Assembly (NCBI GenBank): GCA_035388825.1
Contig: DAOOQQ010000018.1
Location: 5,067 to 69,066, forward strand
Length of the DNA: 64,000 nt
Direction of reading: 5' to 3'
Origin: MWAR01 sp035388825
Lineage (GTDB): Bacteria > Muiribacteriota > Ozemobacteria > Ozemobacterales > Ozemobacteraceae
Shown: positions 51,635 through 60,388 of the stretch, in pieces
Layout of the letters: the number at the start of each line of letters is the position of its first letter
How positions within the stretch are numbered: the first letter of the stretch is position 1
Translations under genes and position numbers: made by a program
The notes under the pieces: model-generated
What the model saw: the letters and a program-made list of their open reading frames with translations, nothing else
Databases searched by the model: none
What the model was told of the DNA's origin: nothing

Positions 51635-52494
51635 GCGCCTACAAGCGGAATACCGCAGCGGATCAGCTTCTGCGGCAGTATTTCCGTGAACTGAAGCGGT
51701 ATCCTCCCCTGACCCGTAAGGAGGAGGAGCTGCTGCTCAAGAAGGTCAAGACGGGCGGCACTTCCGCAAGATTTGCGGAAAAGCGACTGATCATGGCGAA
51801 TCTGCGGTTCGTCGTGTCGGTGGCGAAACGGTACAAATTCATCAACGACGTGCCGTTCGAGGATCTGATCGCCGTCGGCAATCTCGGGCTCCTGCGGGCG
51901 GCGAAGCGGTTCGATCACAAGCGCAACGTCCGGTTCATTTCCTATGCCGTCTGGTGGATCCGTCAGGCCATGATCCAGGCGGTTTCGATGCACACGAATA
52001 CGATCCGCATTCCGCTGAACCGTATCCATACCGGACTCCGGCTGAAAAAAGAGGAAGAGACCCTGCGCAAGCAGCTGAACCGGCGGCCGACGCTCGAGGA
52101 GCTGGCCGAAGCGGTAGGCATGAATCCCGAGGAGCTGCGCAAATTCCTCGCCGACACCCCGAACGTGATCTCGCTCGACACCACGATGGTCGATGACGGG
52201 GAGGACCTCTCCCTGGGCGATGTCGTCACGGATCCCCGGGGCGATCCCGAGCTCCTGACCACCGACACGGCGCTGCGCGAAGACGTCCAGCGGCTGTTCG
52301 CGACCCTGACGGACCGCGAGCGGATCGTTCTCGAGCAGCGGTTCGGGTTCCAGACCGACCGGTCGCACACCCTCGAGGAGATCGGCAAGCTGCTGGGCCT
52401 GACGCGGGAACGAGTTCGTCAGATCGAGGCCCAGGCGCTCCAGAAACTGCGCCATCCGAGTCGCGCCGCCATCCTGAACCTGTACCGGAGCTGA
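51628..52494 (+). CDS. Sigma70-family RNA polymerase sigma factor (SigA/RpoS-like, group 1 or 2)
   Basis: 288 residues. Region 1.2 (DQLLRQYFRELKRYPPLTRKEE), region 2 (NLRFVVSVAKRYKF, GNLGLLRAAKRFDH, FISYAVWWIRQAM), region 3 (TLEELAEAVGMNPEELRKFL) and region 4 (RERIVLEQRFGF, TLEEIGKLLGLTRERVRQIE) are complete. There is no region 1.1 or non-conserved insert, so it is a short group 2-type factor rather than the primary SigA, although the promoter consensus it would read is the same. A hairpin terminator follows. Confidence 0.95.
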   Translation: MVSAYKRNTAADQLLRQYFRELKRYPPLTRKEEELLLKKVKTGGTSARFAEKRLIMANLRFVVSVAKRYKFINDVPFEDLIAVGNLGLLRAAKRFDHKRNVRFISYAVWWIRQAMIQAVSMHTNTIRIPLNRIHTGLRLKKEEETLRKQLNRRPTLEELAEAVGMNPEELRKFLADTPNVISLDTTMVDDGEDLSLGDVVTDPRGDPELLTTDTALREDVQRLFATLTDRERIVLEQRFGFQTDRSHTLEEIGKLLGLTRERVRQIEAQALQKLRHPSRAAILNLYRS

Positions 52495-52509
52495 GATGCC
52501 GGAAGACCA

Positions 52510-52539
52510 GCGGCGGGCGCCCGTTCGGGCGTCCGCCGC
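52510..52539. terminator. Strong GC-rich hairpin between sigma factor and phosphorylase genes
   Basis: GCGGCGGGCGCCCG and CGGGCGTCCGCCGC with a two-base loop, one mismatch, between two convergent stop codons; no long T run. Confidence 0.6.
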
Positions 52540-52563
52540 GTCATTGGATCGGGCAGGGAATGA

Positions 52564-55119
52564 TCAGGCCCAGAGGATGTGCCCGGTGAGGATGGGGTGG
52601 ATGAGATCCGCATGGTGGGGCAGGACACGGACGGAAATGCCCTGTCTCCCGCTCTGATCGAGGGTGATCTTCCCGGAGAACAGGCCCCGGCCGTCCTTTT
52701 CCTCGATCGGAGCGAGATCGGCAAACGCCCCCGCCCCGATCATCCCGTCGGCCCCGACGGCTCCGTAATAGACCTGGACCGCCACGTCCCTGGCCTGGAG
52801 GCGGTCGAGATACAGGCGCACCTTCACCTCGACCGGCTGGCCAACTTTCTGCTCGTCGCCGCCCGCCGTCTCGACGCTCTCGATCCGGATATTGTTCCAG
52901 CAGTCGCGCAGGTTGCCCAGCCACGAAGCAAGATCGCGCACCCGGCTGTAATCGCTGCCGGAGAGAGCCTTGTATCGGGTATTTCCAGGCATATAGAACC
53001 GGTCGTTGTATTCCCCGACCATGCGGTTCGTGTTGAAGAAGGGGCAGATCTGGGACATGCAGGACTTCATCATCGCGATCCAGCGGCGGGGCAGGTCGTC
53101 GCTGCTGCGCTCGTAGTATTTCGGCACGATGTCCTTCTCGAGCTGATCGTAGAGGGAGTTCGCATCGACCTCGTCCTGGTAGTTGAGATCCGCGATCTCC
53201 TCGCGGCCGCCGATCGCCCAGCCGACTTCGGCGTTGTAGCACTCGTCCCACCAGCCGTCGAGCACGGACAGGTTCAGGGCGCCGTTGGCCGAAGCCTTCA
53301 TGCCGCTGGTGCCGCTGGCCTCCTGGGGCCGGCGCGGGTTGTTGAGCCAGACGTCGACGCCCTGCACGAGATACCGGGCCACGACGACGTCGTAATTCTC
53401 GATGAAGACGACATGGCGGCGGATCCGTTCATCCTTGCAGTGCTGGATGATGTCCTTGATGAACTGCTTGCCCGGCTCGTCCTTCGGGTGCGCCTTGCCG
53501 GCGACGATGATCTGCACCGGCCGTTCCTTGTTGGTCAGGATGCGGATCAGCCGCTCCTTGTCGCGGAACAGCAGGGTGGCGCGCTTGTAGGTCGCAAACC
53601 GGCGCGCGAAGCCGATCGTGAGGGTCTCGGGGTTGAGTACTTCTCCGGCGGCCGCGATCTCGGCGGGCGGGGCGCCGCGGACGGCGAGCTGGTGCTGGAG
53701 ACGCTGGCGGGCGAAGGCGACGAGCCGCTCACGACGCCGCTCGTGCGTGCGCCACAGCTCCTCGGGCGGAATCGACTCGATCTTCTGCCAGACGGTGTGA
53801 TCGCCGGGGGAGTTGATCCAGCGCAGGCCCAGATACCGATCCATCAGCGCCGACAGCTCCTGGGACATGTAGGAACGCACGTGCACGCCGTTCGTGACGG
53901 AATCGATCGGGATCTCCTGGAACGGAACATTCGGATACAGACTTCCCCACATCTTGCGGGAAACATGGCCGTGCAGCTTGCTGACGCCATTGGCATAGCC
54001 GCACAGATTGAGGGCGAGAACGGCCATCGAGAAGCCGTCGCCCTTGGGCGTGTTGTTCTGCCAGCCCAGGTCCAGGAACTCCTGCCAGGTGACGCCCAGC
54101 TTGGGATAATAAATGGAAAAGTATTTTTCCATCAGTTCCCGCGTGAACACGTCGATACCGGCCGGAACCGGCGTGTGCGTCGTGAACACGTTGCTGGCCC
54201 GGGTGAGTTCGAGAGATTCGCGGAAGTTGAGCTGGTGGCGCTCCATCGCGACGACGATCCGCTCCAGGGCGAGGAAGGCCGAGTGGCCCTCGTTCATGTG
54301 GTAGACGGTCGGGTGCATGTCGAGCTCGTGGAGAGCGCGCAGACCGCCGATTCCCAGCACGATCTCCTGCTGGATGCGGGTTTCGGTGTCACCGCCGTAC
54401 AGCTCGCGGGTGATGCGCCGGTCGGCCGGGGTGTTGGCGGGGGTGTCGGTATCGAGCAGCAGCAGCGGCACGCGGCCGATCTGGGCTTTCCAGATCAGCA
54501 CCTTGACGGTGCGGCCGGGCAAGATGACGTCGACGAACAACTGGTTGCCCATCTTGTCGAGGCACGGCTGAACCGCCATGTTGTGAAAATCGTTCTCGGG
54601 GTAGCTTTCCTTCTGCCAGCCGTTGGCATCGAGAGCCTGCTGGAAATATCCGACCCGATACAGAAGCCCGACGCCGGTGAGGGGAAGGCCCAGATCAGAG
54701 GCGGATTTCAAATGGTCGCCGGCGAGCATGCCCAGGCCGCCCGAGTAGAGCGGCAGGCTTTCGGCGATGCCGAACTCGGCGGAAAAGTAGGCGATGACAG
54801 GCTTTTCCGAAAACCCGTATTTCTTCGCATACCAGGTCTGATGGTCCGCCATGTAATCCTCGAACATCTCCCAGGCTCGTTCCAGGTGGGCGAGGAAGCC
54901 GTCATCCTGGGCCTTGAGGGCCAGGCGCTCCTGCGATATGCAGCCAAGCATCTTGACGGGATTGTGGTAGGTCCGTTCCCACTCGATGGGGTCGAGGCGG
55001 CGAAACAGTCCGATGGCTTCAGGATTCCAGCACCACCAGAGGTTCATGGCGAGGTCCTTGAGGCGCTTGAGGGGTTCGGGCAGGCTCGGAACCACGACGA
55101 ACGTTCGAATCGGCTTCAT
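52564..55119 (-). CDS. glgP: Alpha-glucan (glycogen/starch) phosphorylase, DUF3417 type
   Basis: 851 residues from the ATG at 55119. The N-terminal DUF3417 part (SLPEPLKRLKDLAMNLWWCW) marks the bacterial and archaeal short-type phosphorylases. The catalytic region has VIAYFSAEFGIAESLPLYSG, the GIGGLRAL and VYHMNEGHSAFLALE motifs, and the pyridoxal phosphate lysine in GTSGMKASANGALNLSVLDG. It releases glucose 1-phosphate from glycogen in the cytoplasm. A C-terminal domain of about 150 residues after the pyridoxal site is usual. GGAGGAG lies about twelve bases before the ATG, and a promoter is at 55167-55195. Confidence 0.95.
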   Translation of the reverse strand: MKPIRTFVVVPSLPEPLKRLKDLAMNLWWCWNPEAIGLFRRLDPIEWERTYHNPVKMLGCISQERLALKAQDDGFLAHLERAWEMFEDYMADHQTWYAKKYGFSEKPVIAYFSAEFGIAESLPLYSGGLGMLAGDHLKSASDLGLPLTGVGLLYRVGYFQQALDANGWQKESYPENDFHNMAVQPCLDKMGNQLFVDVILPGRTVKVLIWKAQIGRVPLLLLDTDTPANTPADRRITRELYGGDTETRIQQEIVLGIGGLRALHELDMHPTVYHMNEGHSAFLALERIVVAMERHQLNFRESLELTRASNVFTTHTPVPAGIDVFTRELMEKYFSIYYPKLGVTWQEFLDLGWQNNTPKGDGFSMAVLALNLCGYANGVSKLHGHVSRKMWGSLYPNVPFQEIPIDSVTNGVHVRSYMSQELSALMDRYLGLRWINSPGDHTVWQKIESIPPEELWRTHERRRERLVAFARQRLQHQLAVRGAPPAEIAAAGEVLNPETLTIGFARRFATYKRATLLFRDKERLIRILTNKERPVQIIVAGKAHPKDEPGKQFIKDIIQHCKDERIRRHVVFIENYDVVVARYLVQGVDVWLNNPRRPQEASGTSGMKASANGALNLSVLDGWWDECYNAEVGWAIGGREEIADLNYQDEVDANSLYDQLEKDIVPKYYERSSDDLPRRWIAMMKSCMSQICPFFNTNRMVGEYNDRFYMPGNTRYKALSGSDYSRVRDLASWLGNLRDCWNNIRIESVETAGGDEQKVGQPVEVKVRLYLDRLQARDVAVQVYYGAVGADGMIGAGAFADLAPIEEKDGRGLFSGKITLDQSGRQGISVRVLPHHADLIHPILTGHILWA

Positions 55120-55166
55120 CTGCGGAGTATCTCCTCCTTGAAGGTTGGGGGAAAGAAACGAACATT

Positions 55167-55195
55167 GGTATACCATGCCACCCCGGCTCGCGCAA
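55167..55195 (-). promoter_or_regulatory. Promoter of glgP with extended -10
   Basis: Minus strand TTGCGC, 17 bases, TATACC preceded by TGG; leader of about 40 bases. Confidence 0.5.
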
Positions 55196-55211
55196 TCCCA
55201 CGATCCCAGGG

Positions 55212-55241
55212 TTGTAAACGGCACGGGTGCGCAGGTATACT
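55212..55241 (+). promoter_or_regulatory. Promoter of the lptA-like/tsa/mutL operon
   Basis: TTGTAA, 18 bases, TATACT. The -10 ends 17 bases before the ATG at 55259, so the leader is only about ten bases. Confidence 0.55.
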
Positions 55242-55258
55242 GCAAGGCGATTCCAGCC

Positions 55259-55984
55259 ATGCAGCAGCAGATTCCCCTTCTCCTGATCCTCCTGTTCACG
55301 CTCTGTGCCGTTCCGGCAGGCGCGGAGGAGATGTTTGCGCCCCGGAAACAGCCGCCGCCGATCGCCACGGAGCCGTTCCTGGTCCCCGGAACCCCGCCCG
55401 GGACGACGATCACGGCAGCATCCATGCGTTTCGCCGAGGGCCGCATCACGCTGGATGGCAACGTGCGGGCGGTTCGGGAACCGGATCTCCTCACGAGCGG
55501 CCTCGCCCATCTGTATCAGGATTCCCGACGGCTCCATGCAACCCTTTCCCCGCGCCTGTTCCGAAAGGAATCCCTTCCCGAGAAGAAGTCGACCCGCGAG
55601 ATGACCCTCGATGCGACCGACATCGTCTGGAACGACGCCTCGGGCACCATCAACGCCTCGAGCGCCGTCACCGTGCGGCTCGAAGAACGCACCTGGGACC
55701 TGGCGACCTACTCCTGGCTGCTGATCTCGTCGGACGCGATGGAGGGCGACCGGGACACGAGAACCATGCATTTCAGCGGCAACGTCAAGGTCAAGGACCG
55801 CGAACGGTTCGGCCAGGCGCGACACCTCGATTACGACCGGGCCAGCTCGACCGTGACCCTCTCGGGCGACGCGATGGTCGAGACCGAGGAGTGGAGCCCG
55901 AAAGAACAGCGCATGGTCAAACGCAAACTCAACGGCCAGGTCATCCGATACGACACCGAAACGAAAGCGGCATCATCAGAATAA
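55259..55984 (+). CDS. LptA/OstA-like periplasmic protein
   Basis: 241 residues. Signal peptide (about 1-20, ending PAGAEE) then the OstA/LptA beta-jellyroll pattern of repeated short strands: SMRFAEGRITLDGNVRAVRE, DATDIVWNDASGTINASSAV, RTMHFSGNVKVKDRERFGQA and LDYDRASSTVTLSGDAMVET. Proteins of this fold bridge lipopolysaccharide from inner to outer membrane. No other lpt gene is here. It is the first gene of a long plus-strand run, with the helicase starting three bases after it. Confidence 0.8.
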   Translation: MQQQIPLLLILLFTLCAVPAGAEEMFAPRKQPPPIATEPFLVPGTPPGTTITAASMRFAEGRITLDGNVRAVREPDLLTSGLAHLYQDSRRLHATLSPRLFRKESLPEKKSTREMTLDATDIVWNDASGTINASSAVTVRLEERTWDLATYSWLLISSDAMEGDRDTRTMHFSGNVKVKDRERFGQARHLDYDRASSTVTLSGDAMVETEEWSPKEQRMVKRKLNGQVIRYDTETKAASSE

Positions 55985-55987
55985 GAT

Positions 55988-58285
55988 ATGGAACTCAACA
56001 TCACCTACCGCGGCTACGTCCTCGACAAATTCCAGATCCAGGCCATCACCGAAATCGAAAACGGCCATTCGCTCGTCCTCGCGGCCCCCACCGGCTCGGG
56101 AAAGACCCTCGTGGCCGAGTATCTCATCGAGAAAATCCTCCAGACCGACCGGCGGATCATCTACACTTCGCCCATAAAAGCCCTCTCGAACCAGAAATAC
56201 CGCGATTTTTCCCGCCTCTACGGCGACAAGGTCGGCATCCTGACCGGCGACGTCGTCATCAACCGCGAGGCCCAGGCCCTCATCATGACGACCGAGGTGT
56301 ATCGCAACATGGCCGTCGAGGACCCGGCGGCCATCGCCGATGTCGCCTATGTGATATTCGATGAGATACATTATCTCGGCGACATCGAGCGGGGCACGGT
56401 CTGGGAAGAGTCGATCATCTTCTCGCCAAAGACGGTCCGGTTCCTCGCCCTGTCCGCGACGATCCCCAACTATGCCGAACTGGCCCGGTGGATCGAGTCG
56501 GTGCTGGATCACAAGGTGTCGGTCATCGCCCACAACGAGCGCGCCGTTCCCCTTTCCTATCTTTTTTACTATAAAAAGAACCTCCAGACGTTCAAGGAGC
56601 TGAACAAGCGGGCCCGCAAATCCTGCGAGCTCGAGGAACCGCAGCGGCGCCGGCGCGGGGAAGAGAAAACCGAGTACCGGCACTTCGACATCATCCGCAC
56701 CCTCCAGTCCCAGGACCGGCTGCCGGTGCTGTATTTCGTCTTCTCGCGGGCCGGGGCCAACAAGATGGCGAAGGAGACGGCCCGCCACTTCGATTTCACC
56801 AGCCGGGAAGAGAAGGAGCGCATCACCGCGATGGTCGATGCCCAGATCGAGAAATACTCGCTCTGGATGCTCGAAAGCGCGAACGAGCTGCGCGAGCAGC
56901 TGATCCGCGGTGTCGGCGTCCACCACGCCGGGCTGCTTCCCCAACTGAAAGAACTCGTCGAGGTGCTGTTCGCCGAGCGGATCGTGCGCGCCCTGTTCGT
57001 GACCGAGACGTTCGCGGTCGGCGTCAACATGCCCGCCCGCACCGTCGCCTTCGACGCCCTCAAGAAGTTCGACGGCCGCAGTTTCCGGTCGATGAAAGCC
57101 CTCGAGTTCTGCCAGATCTCAGGCCGCGCGGGCCGGCGCGGGATCGACCCGATGGGCTGGGTCGTCGTGCCCTACCTGCCCCGCGACCTCGACATCGATG
57201 AGACCGAGCGCCTGGTCTACGGCGATATCGAGCCCCTGATGAGCCAGTTCGACCTGTCATTCAACAGCGTCCTCAACCTGTATGCCGGCCATGAGGACGA
57301 CGAGGTGCGCACGATCCTCAAGCGCAACTTCGCCCAGTTCCAGGCGAACCGCCACCTGCCCAAACTCGCGGAACGAGTCGCCTCGTTCCGGTCCGAACTC
57401 GACCGCGTGCTGCCGCGCTGCCACGAGAAGACAAACGATCTCGAGGCCTACATGGCCTTCCACCGCAAGATGCGCGACATGCACAACACGATGAACCAGC
57501 AGATGGCCCGCATCAGCAACGGCCTGCGCGGCCGCCGGAACCGCCCCGTCGAGGAACAGGTCCGCAAGGAGTTCGACGAGCGGTTCGAACTCCTCGAGGC
57601 AGAGGAGATGCAGTATATCTGCGGCCGGTGCCAGAGCCGGAACCGCTGCTCCAATGCGTATCTTCAGGCATCCAAGATCCACAAGAAGCTCGACCACTGG
57701 CGAGAACTGCTCGAAAAGCAGGAGCAGCTCCAACTGCCCATCTACGAGAAAAAAGTGTCGATCCTGCGGGAACTGGGCTATATCGACGAGAAGGGCCTCC
57801 AGCCCCGCGGCGAGTTTGCCGCGAAGATCCACACCGAGGAGATCGCGGTCACCGAGCTGTATTTCAAGGGCGTTTTCCACGAGTGGGAAATCCACGAGCT
57901 CAACGCCCTCGCCCTGTCGCTCGTCTACGAGCACCGCAAGCGCGGCGGCATCGACAGCGGAAAGCCGCACGGGAAGCTATTCCCCCGTCTCCGGGATGCC
58001 AAGAGTTTCATCGGGGCGCTGTCACGGCGCTACCCGTTCGTCAAGCCCCTCGAGACGGGGCTTGCTGATATCATGTGCGCCTGGAGCAAGGGGGTTGCCT
58101 TCACCGAGATCTCGCAAATGACCGACGTCCCCGAGGGCGATCTGATCCGTGCGTTCCGCCAGGCGATCGACGTCATCCGCCAGGTTCGCGAAGCGACCGA
58201 CGACCGCAGCCTGCGCGAAAAGTTCGACGCCTGTCTCGATGCGATCAACCGCGATATCGTGCTTGCGACCGAGCTGAGAGACTGA
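55988..58285 (+). CDS. Ski2/Mtr4-like DExH RNA helicase with DSHCT domain
   Basis: 765 residues. Walker A APTGSGKT (33-40), the DEIH box (125-128), SATIPNYAEL (motif III), VGVHHAGLLPQLKELVE and QISGRAGRRGID (motif VI) define a Ski2-like superfamily 2 helicase. A cysteine cluster CGRCQSRNRC (545-554) and a DSHCT-type C-terminal domain (about 590-760, FKGVFHEWEIHELNALALSLV) follow. Bacterial homologues such as HelY act on RNA. The DEIH box falls in an AT-rich patch with two ATA codons (56352-56382). It is coupled to tsaE by TGATG. Confidence 0.9.
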   Translation: MELNITYRGYVLDKFQIQAITEIENGHSLVLAAPTGSGKTLVAEYLIEKILQTDRRIIYTSPIKALSNQKYRDFSRLYGDKVGILTGDVVINREAQALIMTTEVYRNMAVEDPAAIADVAYVIFDEIHYLGDIERGTVWEESIIFSPKTVRFLALSATIPNYAELARWIESVLDHKVSVIAHNERAVPLSYLFYYKKNLQTFKELNKRARKSCELEEPQRRRRGEEKTEYRHFDIIRTLQSQDRLPVLYFVFSRAGANKMAKETARHFDFTSREEKERITAMVDAQIEKYSLWMLESANELREQLIRGVGVHHAGLLPQLKELVEVLFAERIVRALFVTETFAVGVNMPARTVAFDALKKFDGRSFRSMKALEFCQISGRAGRRGIDPMGWVVVPYLPRDLDIDETERLVYGDIEPLMSQFDLSFNSVLNLYAGHEDDEVRTILKRNFAQFQANRHLPKLAERVASFRSELDRVLPRCHEKTNDLEAYMAFHRKMRDMHNTMNQQMARISNGLRGRRNRPVEEQVRKEFDERFELLEAEEMQYICGRCQSRNRCSNAYLQASKIHKKLDHWRELLEKQEQLQLPIYEKKVSILRELGYIDEKGLQPRGEFAAKIHTEEIAVTELYFKGVFHEWEIHELNALALSLVYEHRKRGGIDSGKPHGKLFPRLRDAKSFIGALSRRYPFVKPLETGLADIMCAWSKGVAFTEISQMTDVPEGDLIRAFRQAIDVIRQVREATDDRSLREKFDACLDAINRDIVLATELRD

Positions 58286-58740
58286 TGATGCCGCATCTTC
58301 CCCCGACGCCCCTCTCGAGCGGCTCCCCCGAAGACACGCTGGCCCATGCCGAACGCATGGCCCGGGCGTTTCCTCACTCGCTCGTCCTGCTTTACGGGGG
58401 TATGGGAGCCGGGAAAACCCTTTGGGCGAAAGGATTTGCGGCCGGCCTCGGCTTCGGGGGCGATGTATATAGCCCGACATATACCATTATGAATATCTAT
58501 CACGAGGGCGGCCTCACCCTGCACCACCTCGACCTGTACCGGGTCGGCTGCTTCGAAGAGGTCGTGGATCTCGGCCTGTTCGAGATCCTGGATGCACGTC
58601 ATCCCTGCGTGATAGAATGGCCCGAACGCGTGGCGACGCTGGCGGAGCTGCCCCACCTCGAAATCCGGCTCGAACCGGGCGACGGCCCGGACCATCGGAT
58701 CCTCCACTGGCGCCACCACGAAGGGAGCCGTCTGTCGTGA
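58285..58740 (+). CDS. tsaE: tRNA threonylcarbamoyladenosine biosynthesis ATPase TsaE
   Basis: 151 residues, normal length. Walker A LLYGGMGAGKTLWAKGF, SPTYTIMNIYHEGG with the switch threonine, and LHHLDLYRVG are all family motifs. TsaE is the P-loop ATPase that drives turnover of the TsaB-TsaD complex making t6A at position 37 of ANN-decoding tRNAs. The ATG overlaps the helicase stop codon. It ends in the GTG start of tsaB. The segment at 58463-58500 is very AT-rich. Confidence 0.93.
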   Translation: MMPHLPPTPLSSGSPEDTLAHAERMARAFPHSLVLLYGGMGAGKTLWAKGFAAGLGFGGDVYSPTYTIMNIYHEGGLTLHHLDLYRVGCFEEVVDLGLFEILDARHPCVIEWPERVATLAELPHLEIRLEPGDGPDHRILHWRHHEGSRLS

Positions 58741-59381
58741 ATTATATCTTTCTCGATGCTTCCTCGACCGACGTGGTCGGCCAGGTCGGCACCGCCCGCG
58801 ACTTTTTTCCCTTCCAGTGGAGGACGGAACGCGACCTCGCCTCGCGCCTCACCCGCCTCTGTGACGAGATGCTCGACCGGGCCGGGCTGCATCCCCACGA
58901 CATCGGCCGGTTCGGCCTCGGAACGGGTCCTGGCAGCCTCACCGGCCTCCGGGTCGCGGCCGCATTCCTGCGCACCCTCGCCCTGACGACCGAAGCCCCG
59001 CTCACCCCGGTCGACCTGTTCACCTGGTCCGCCCACACCCTCGCCGCCACCGGCGTCACCGGCCGCGTCCGGCTTACCGTGCCGGCCCTGCTGAATCAGG
59101 CGTTCGTCGCCGATCTCGTCCTCCCCCTCGACCTCCCGTTCGGCGGCATCGACCCGCGACTCGATGCGCGCGGCCCCGCCCCCGACGGCACTCCCACCTG
59201 GGGCATCCGCTACGAGGCTGAGGGCATCCAGCGGATCGATCCCAGCCCGACGATCCTCCACGATCTGATGCAGACGGCCGCGCCAACCGGGTTCCAGGCC
59301 CTGCTCGAGGCACTGCCCCTCTACGTGGTACCGTCCCAGGCCGAGATCAACTTCGAAAAGAAGCGGAGCGCGCAGCCATGA
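58737..59381 (+). CDS. tsaB: tRNA threonylcarbamoyladenosine biosynthesis protein TsaB
   Basis: 214 residues from the GTG at 58737, which overlaps the tsaE stop (GTGA) and has AGGGAG upstream. The ASKHA fold motif RFGLGTGPGSLTGLRVAAAFLRTLAL is diagnostic; the N-terminal FLDASSTDVVGQV is the degenerate phosphate-1 loop. It dimerises with TsaD. Overlap with tsaD at ATGA. Confidence 0.9.
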   Translation: MNYIFLDASSTDVVGQVGTARDFFPFQWRTERDLASRLTRLCDEMLDRAGLHPHDIGRFGLGTGPGSLTGLRVAAAFLRTLALTTEAPLTPVDLFTWSAHTLAATGVTGRVRLTVPALLNQAFVADLVLPLDLPFGGIDPRLDARGPAPDGTPTWGIRYEAEGIQRIDPSPTILHDLMQTAAPTGFQALLEALPLYVVPSQAEINFEKKRSAQP

Positions 59382-60388
59382 TCACGCTGGGCATCGAAAG
59401 TTCCTGCGACGACACCTCCGTCGCCCTCGTCGAGGACGGCATCCGGGTCGTCTCGAGCCTGGTCTCGTCCCAGGTCGAGATCCACCAGCGGTTCGGCGGC
59501 GTCGTTCCCGAAGTCGCCTCGCGCAAGCATCTCGAGGCCATGCTCCCCCTGCTCCAGCAGGCAATGGGCCAGGCCGGGGTCGGCATCTCCGAGATCGGCC
59601 AGATCGCCGTGACCGCCGGCCCGGGCCTGCTTGGCCCGCTCCTGGTCGGTCTCTCCACGGCCAAGGCGCTGGCCTGGCGATACGGCCTGCCGCTGGTGCC
59701 GGTCAACCATCTCGAAGCGCACCTGACGGCCTCGTTTCTTGCCTGTCACAAGCATCCCCGCTTCCCCTACGTGGGCCTGATCGTTTCGGGAGGCCACGCC
59801 AACCTCGTGCTGGCCGAAGGCCCCCGGCGGTATACCACGCTCGGCCGCACCGCCGACGACGCCCCCGGCGAGCTGTATGACAAGGTCGCCCGCCTCCTGA
59901 ACCTCGGGTATCCCGGCGGACCGGTCATCCAGAAAACCGGCCTCACGGGCGATCCGAAGCGCTACTCCCTCCCTCGGCCGATGGCGGGCAAAGGTTACGG
60001 GTTCAGCTTCAGCGGCCTCAAGACCGCCGTGCTGCATCTCGTCGCGCAGGAAGGCAGCCGCCTGTCCGTCCCCGACCTGTGCGCCAGTCTCCAGGCCGCC
60101 GTCGCCGACACGCTCGTCGGCAAGGCCGCCGCCGCCCTGAAGGAAACCGGTGCCGGCCGTCTCGTGATGGCGGGCGGGGTGGCGGCGAACAAGCCGCTCC
60201 GCGAGGCGATGGCAGCCTTGTGCGAGCGCGTCCGCGTCGAGTTCCTCGTTCCCCCGCCGGCGCTCTGCACCGATAATGCCGCCATGATCGCCGCCCAGGG
60301 GTATTTCACGGCCGCAACGGTCGATATCGACCCGCTGCTCGTCAATGGCCGGGCCGACTGGCCGATGGGAGCACCGTTTCCGCTATGA
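59378..60388 (+). CDS. tsaD: tRNA N6-threonylcarbamoyladenosine transferase TsaD
   Basis: 336 residues. N-terminal GIESSCDDTSVALVEDG, GGVVPEVASRKHLEAMLPLL, the metal-binding VNHLEAHLTASFL, YVGLIVSGGHANLVL, TADDAPGELYDKVARLL and the C-terminal MAGGVAANKPLREAM and CTDNAAMIA match Kae1/TsaD throughout. It transfers the threonylcarbamoyl group to A37 of tRNA. The start overlaps tsaB and the stop overlaps mutL by ATGA. Confidence 0.96.
   Translation: MITLGIESSCDDTSVALVEDGIRVVSSLVSSQVEIHQRFGGVVPEVASRKHLEAMLPLLQQAMGQAGVGISEIGQIAVTAGPGLLGPLLVGLSTAKALAWRYGLPLVPVNHLEAHLTASFLACHKHPRFPYVGLIVSGGHANLVLAEGPRRYTTLGRTADDAPGELYDKVARLLNLGYPGGPVIQKTGLTGDPKRYSLPRPMAGKGYGFSFSGLKTAVLHLVAQEGSRLSVPDLCASLQAAVADTLVGKAAAALKETGAGRLVMAGGVAANKPLREAMAALCERVRVEFLVPPPALCTDNAAMIAAQGYFTAATVDIDPLLVNGRADWPMGAPFPL

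Noticed and set aside
52579..56364. 1261-residue open frame on the plus strand, antisense to glgP
   Set aside because: It is a GC-rich shadow: glgP on the opposite strand has full family motifs, and this frame is low-complexity with no domain.
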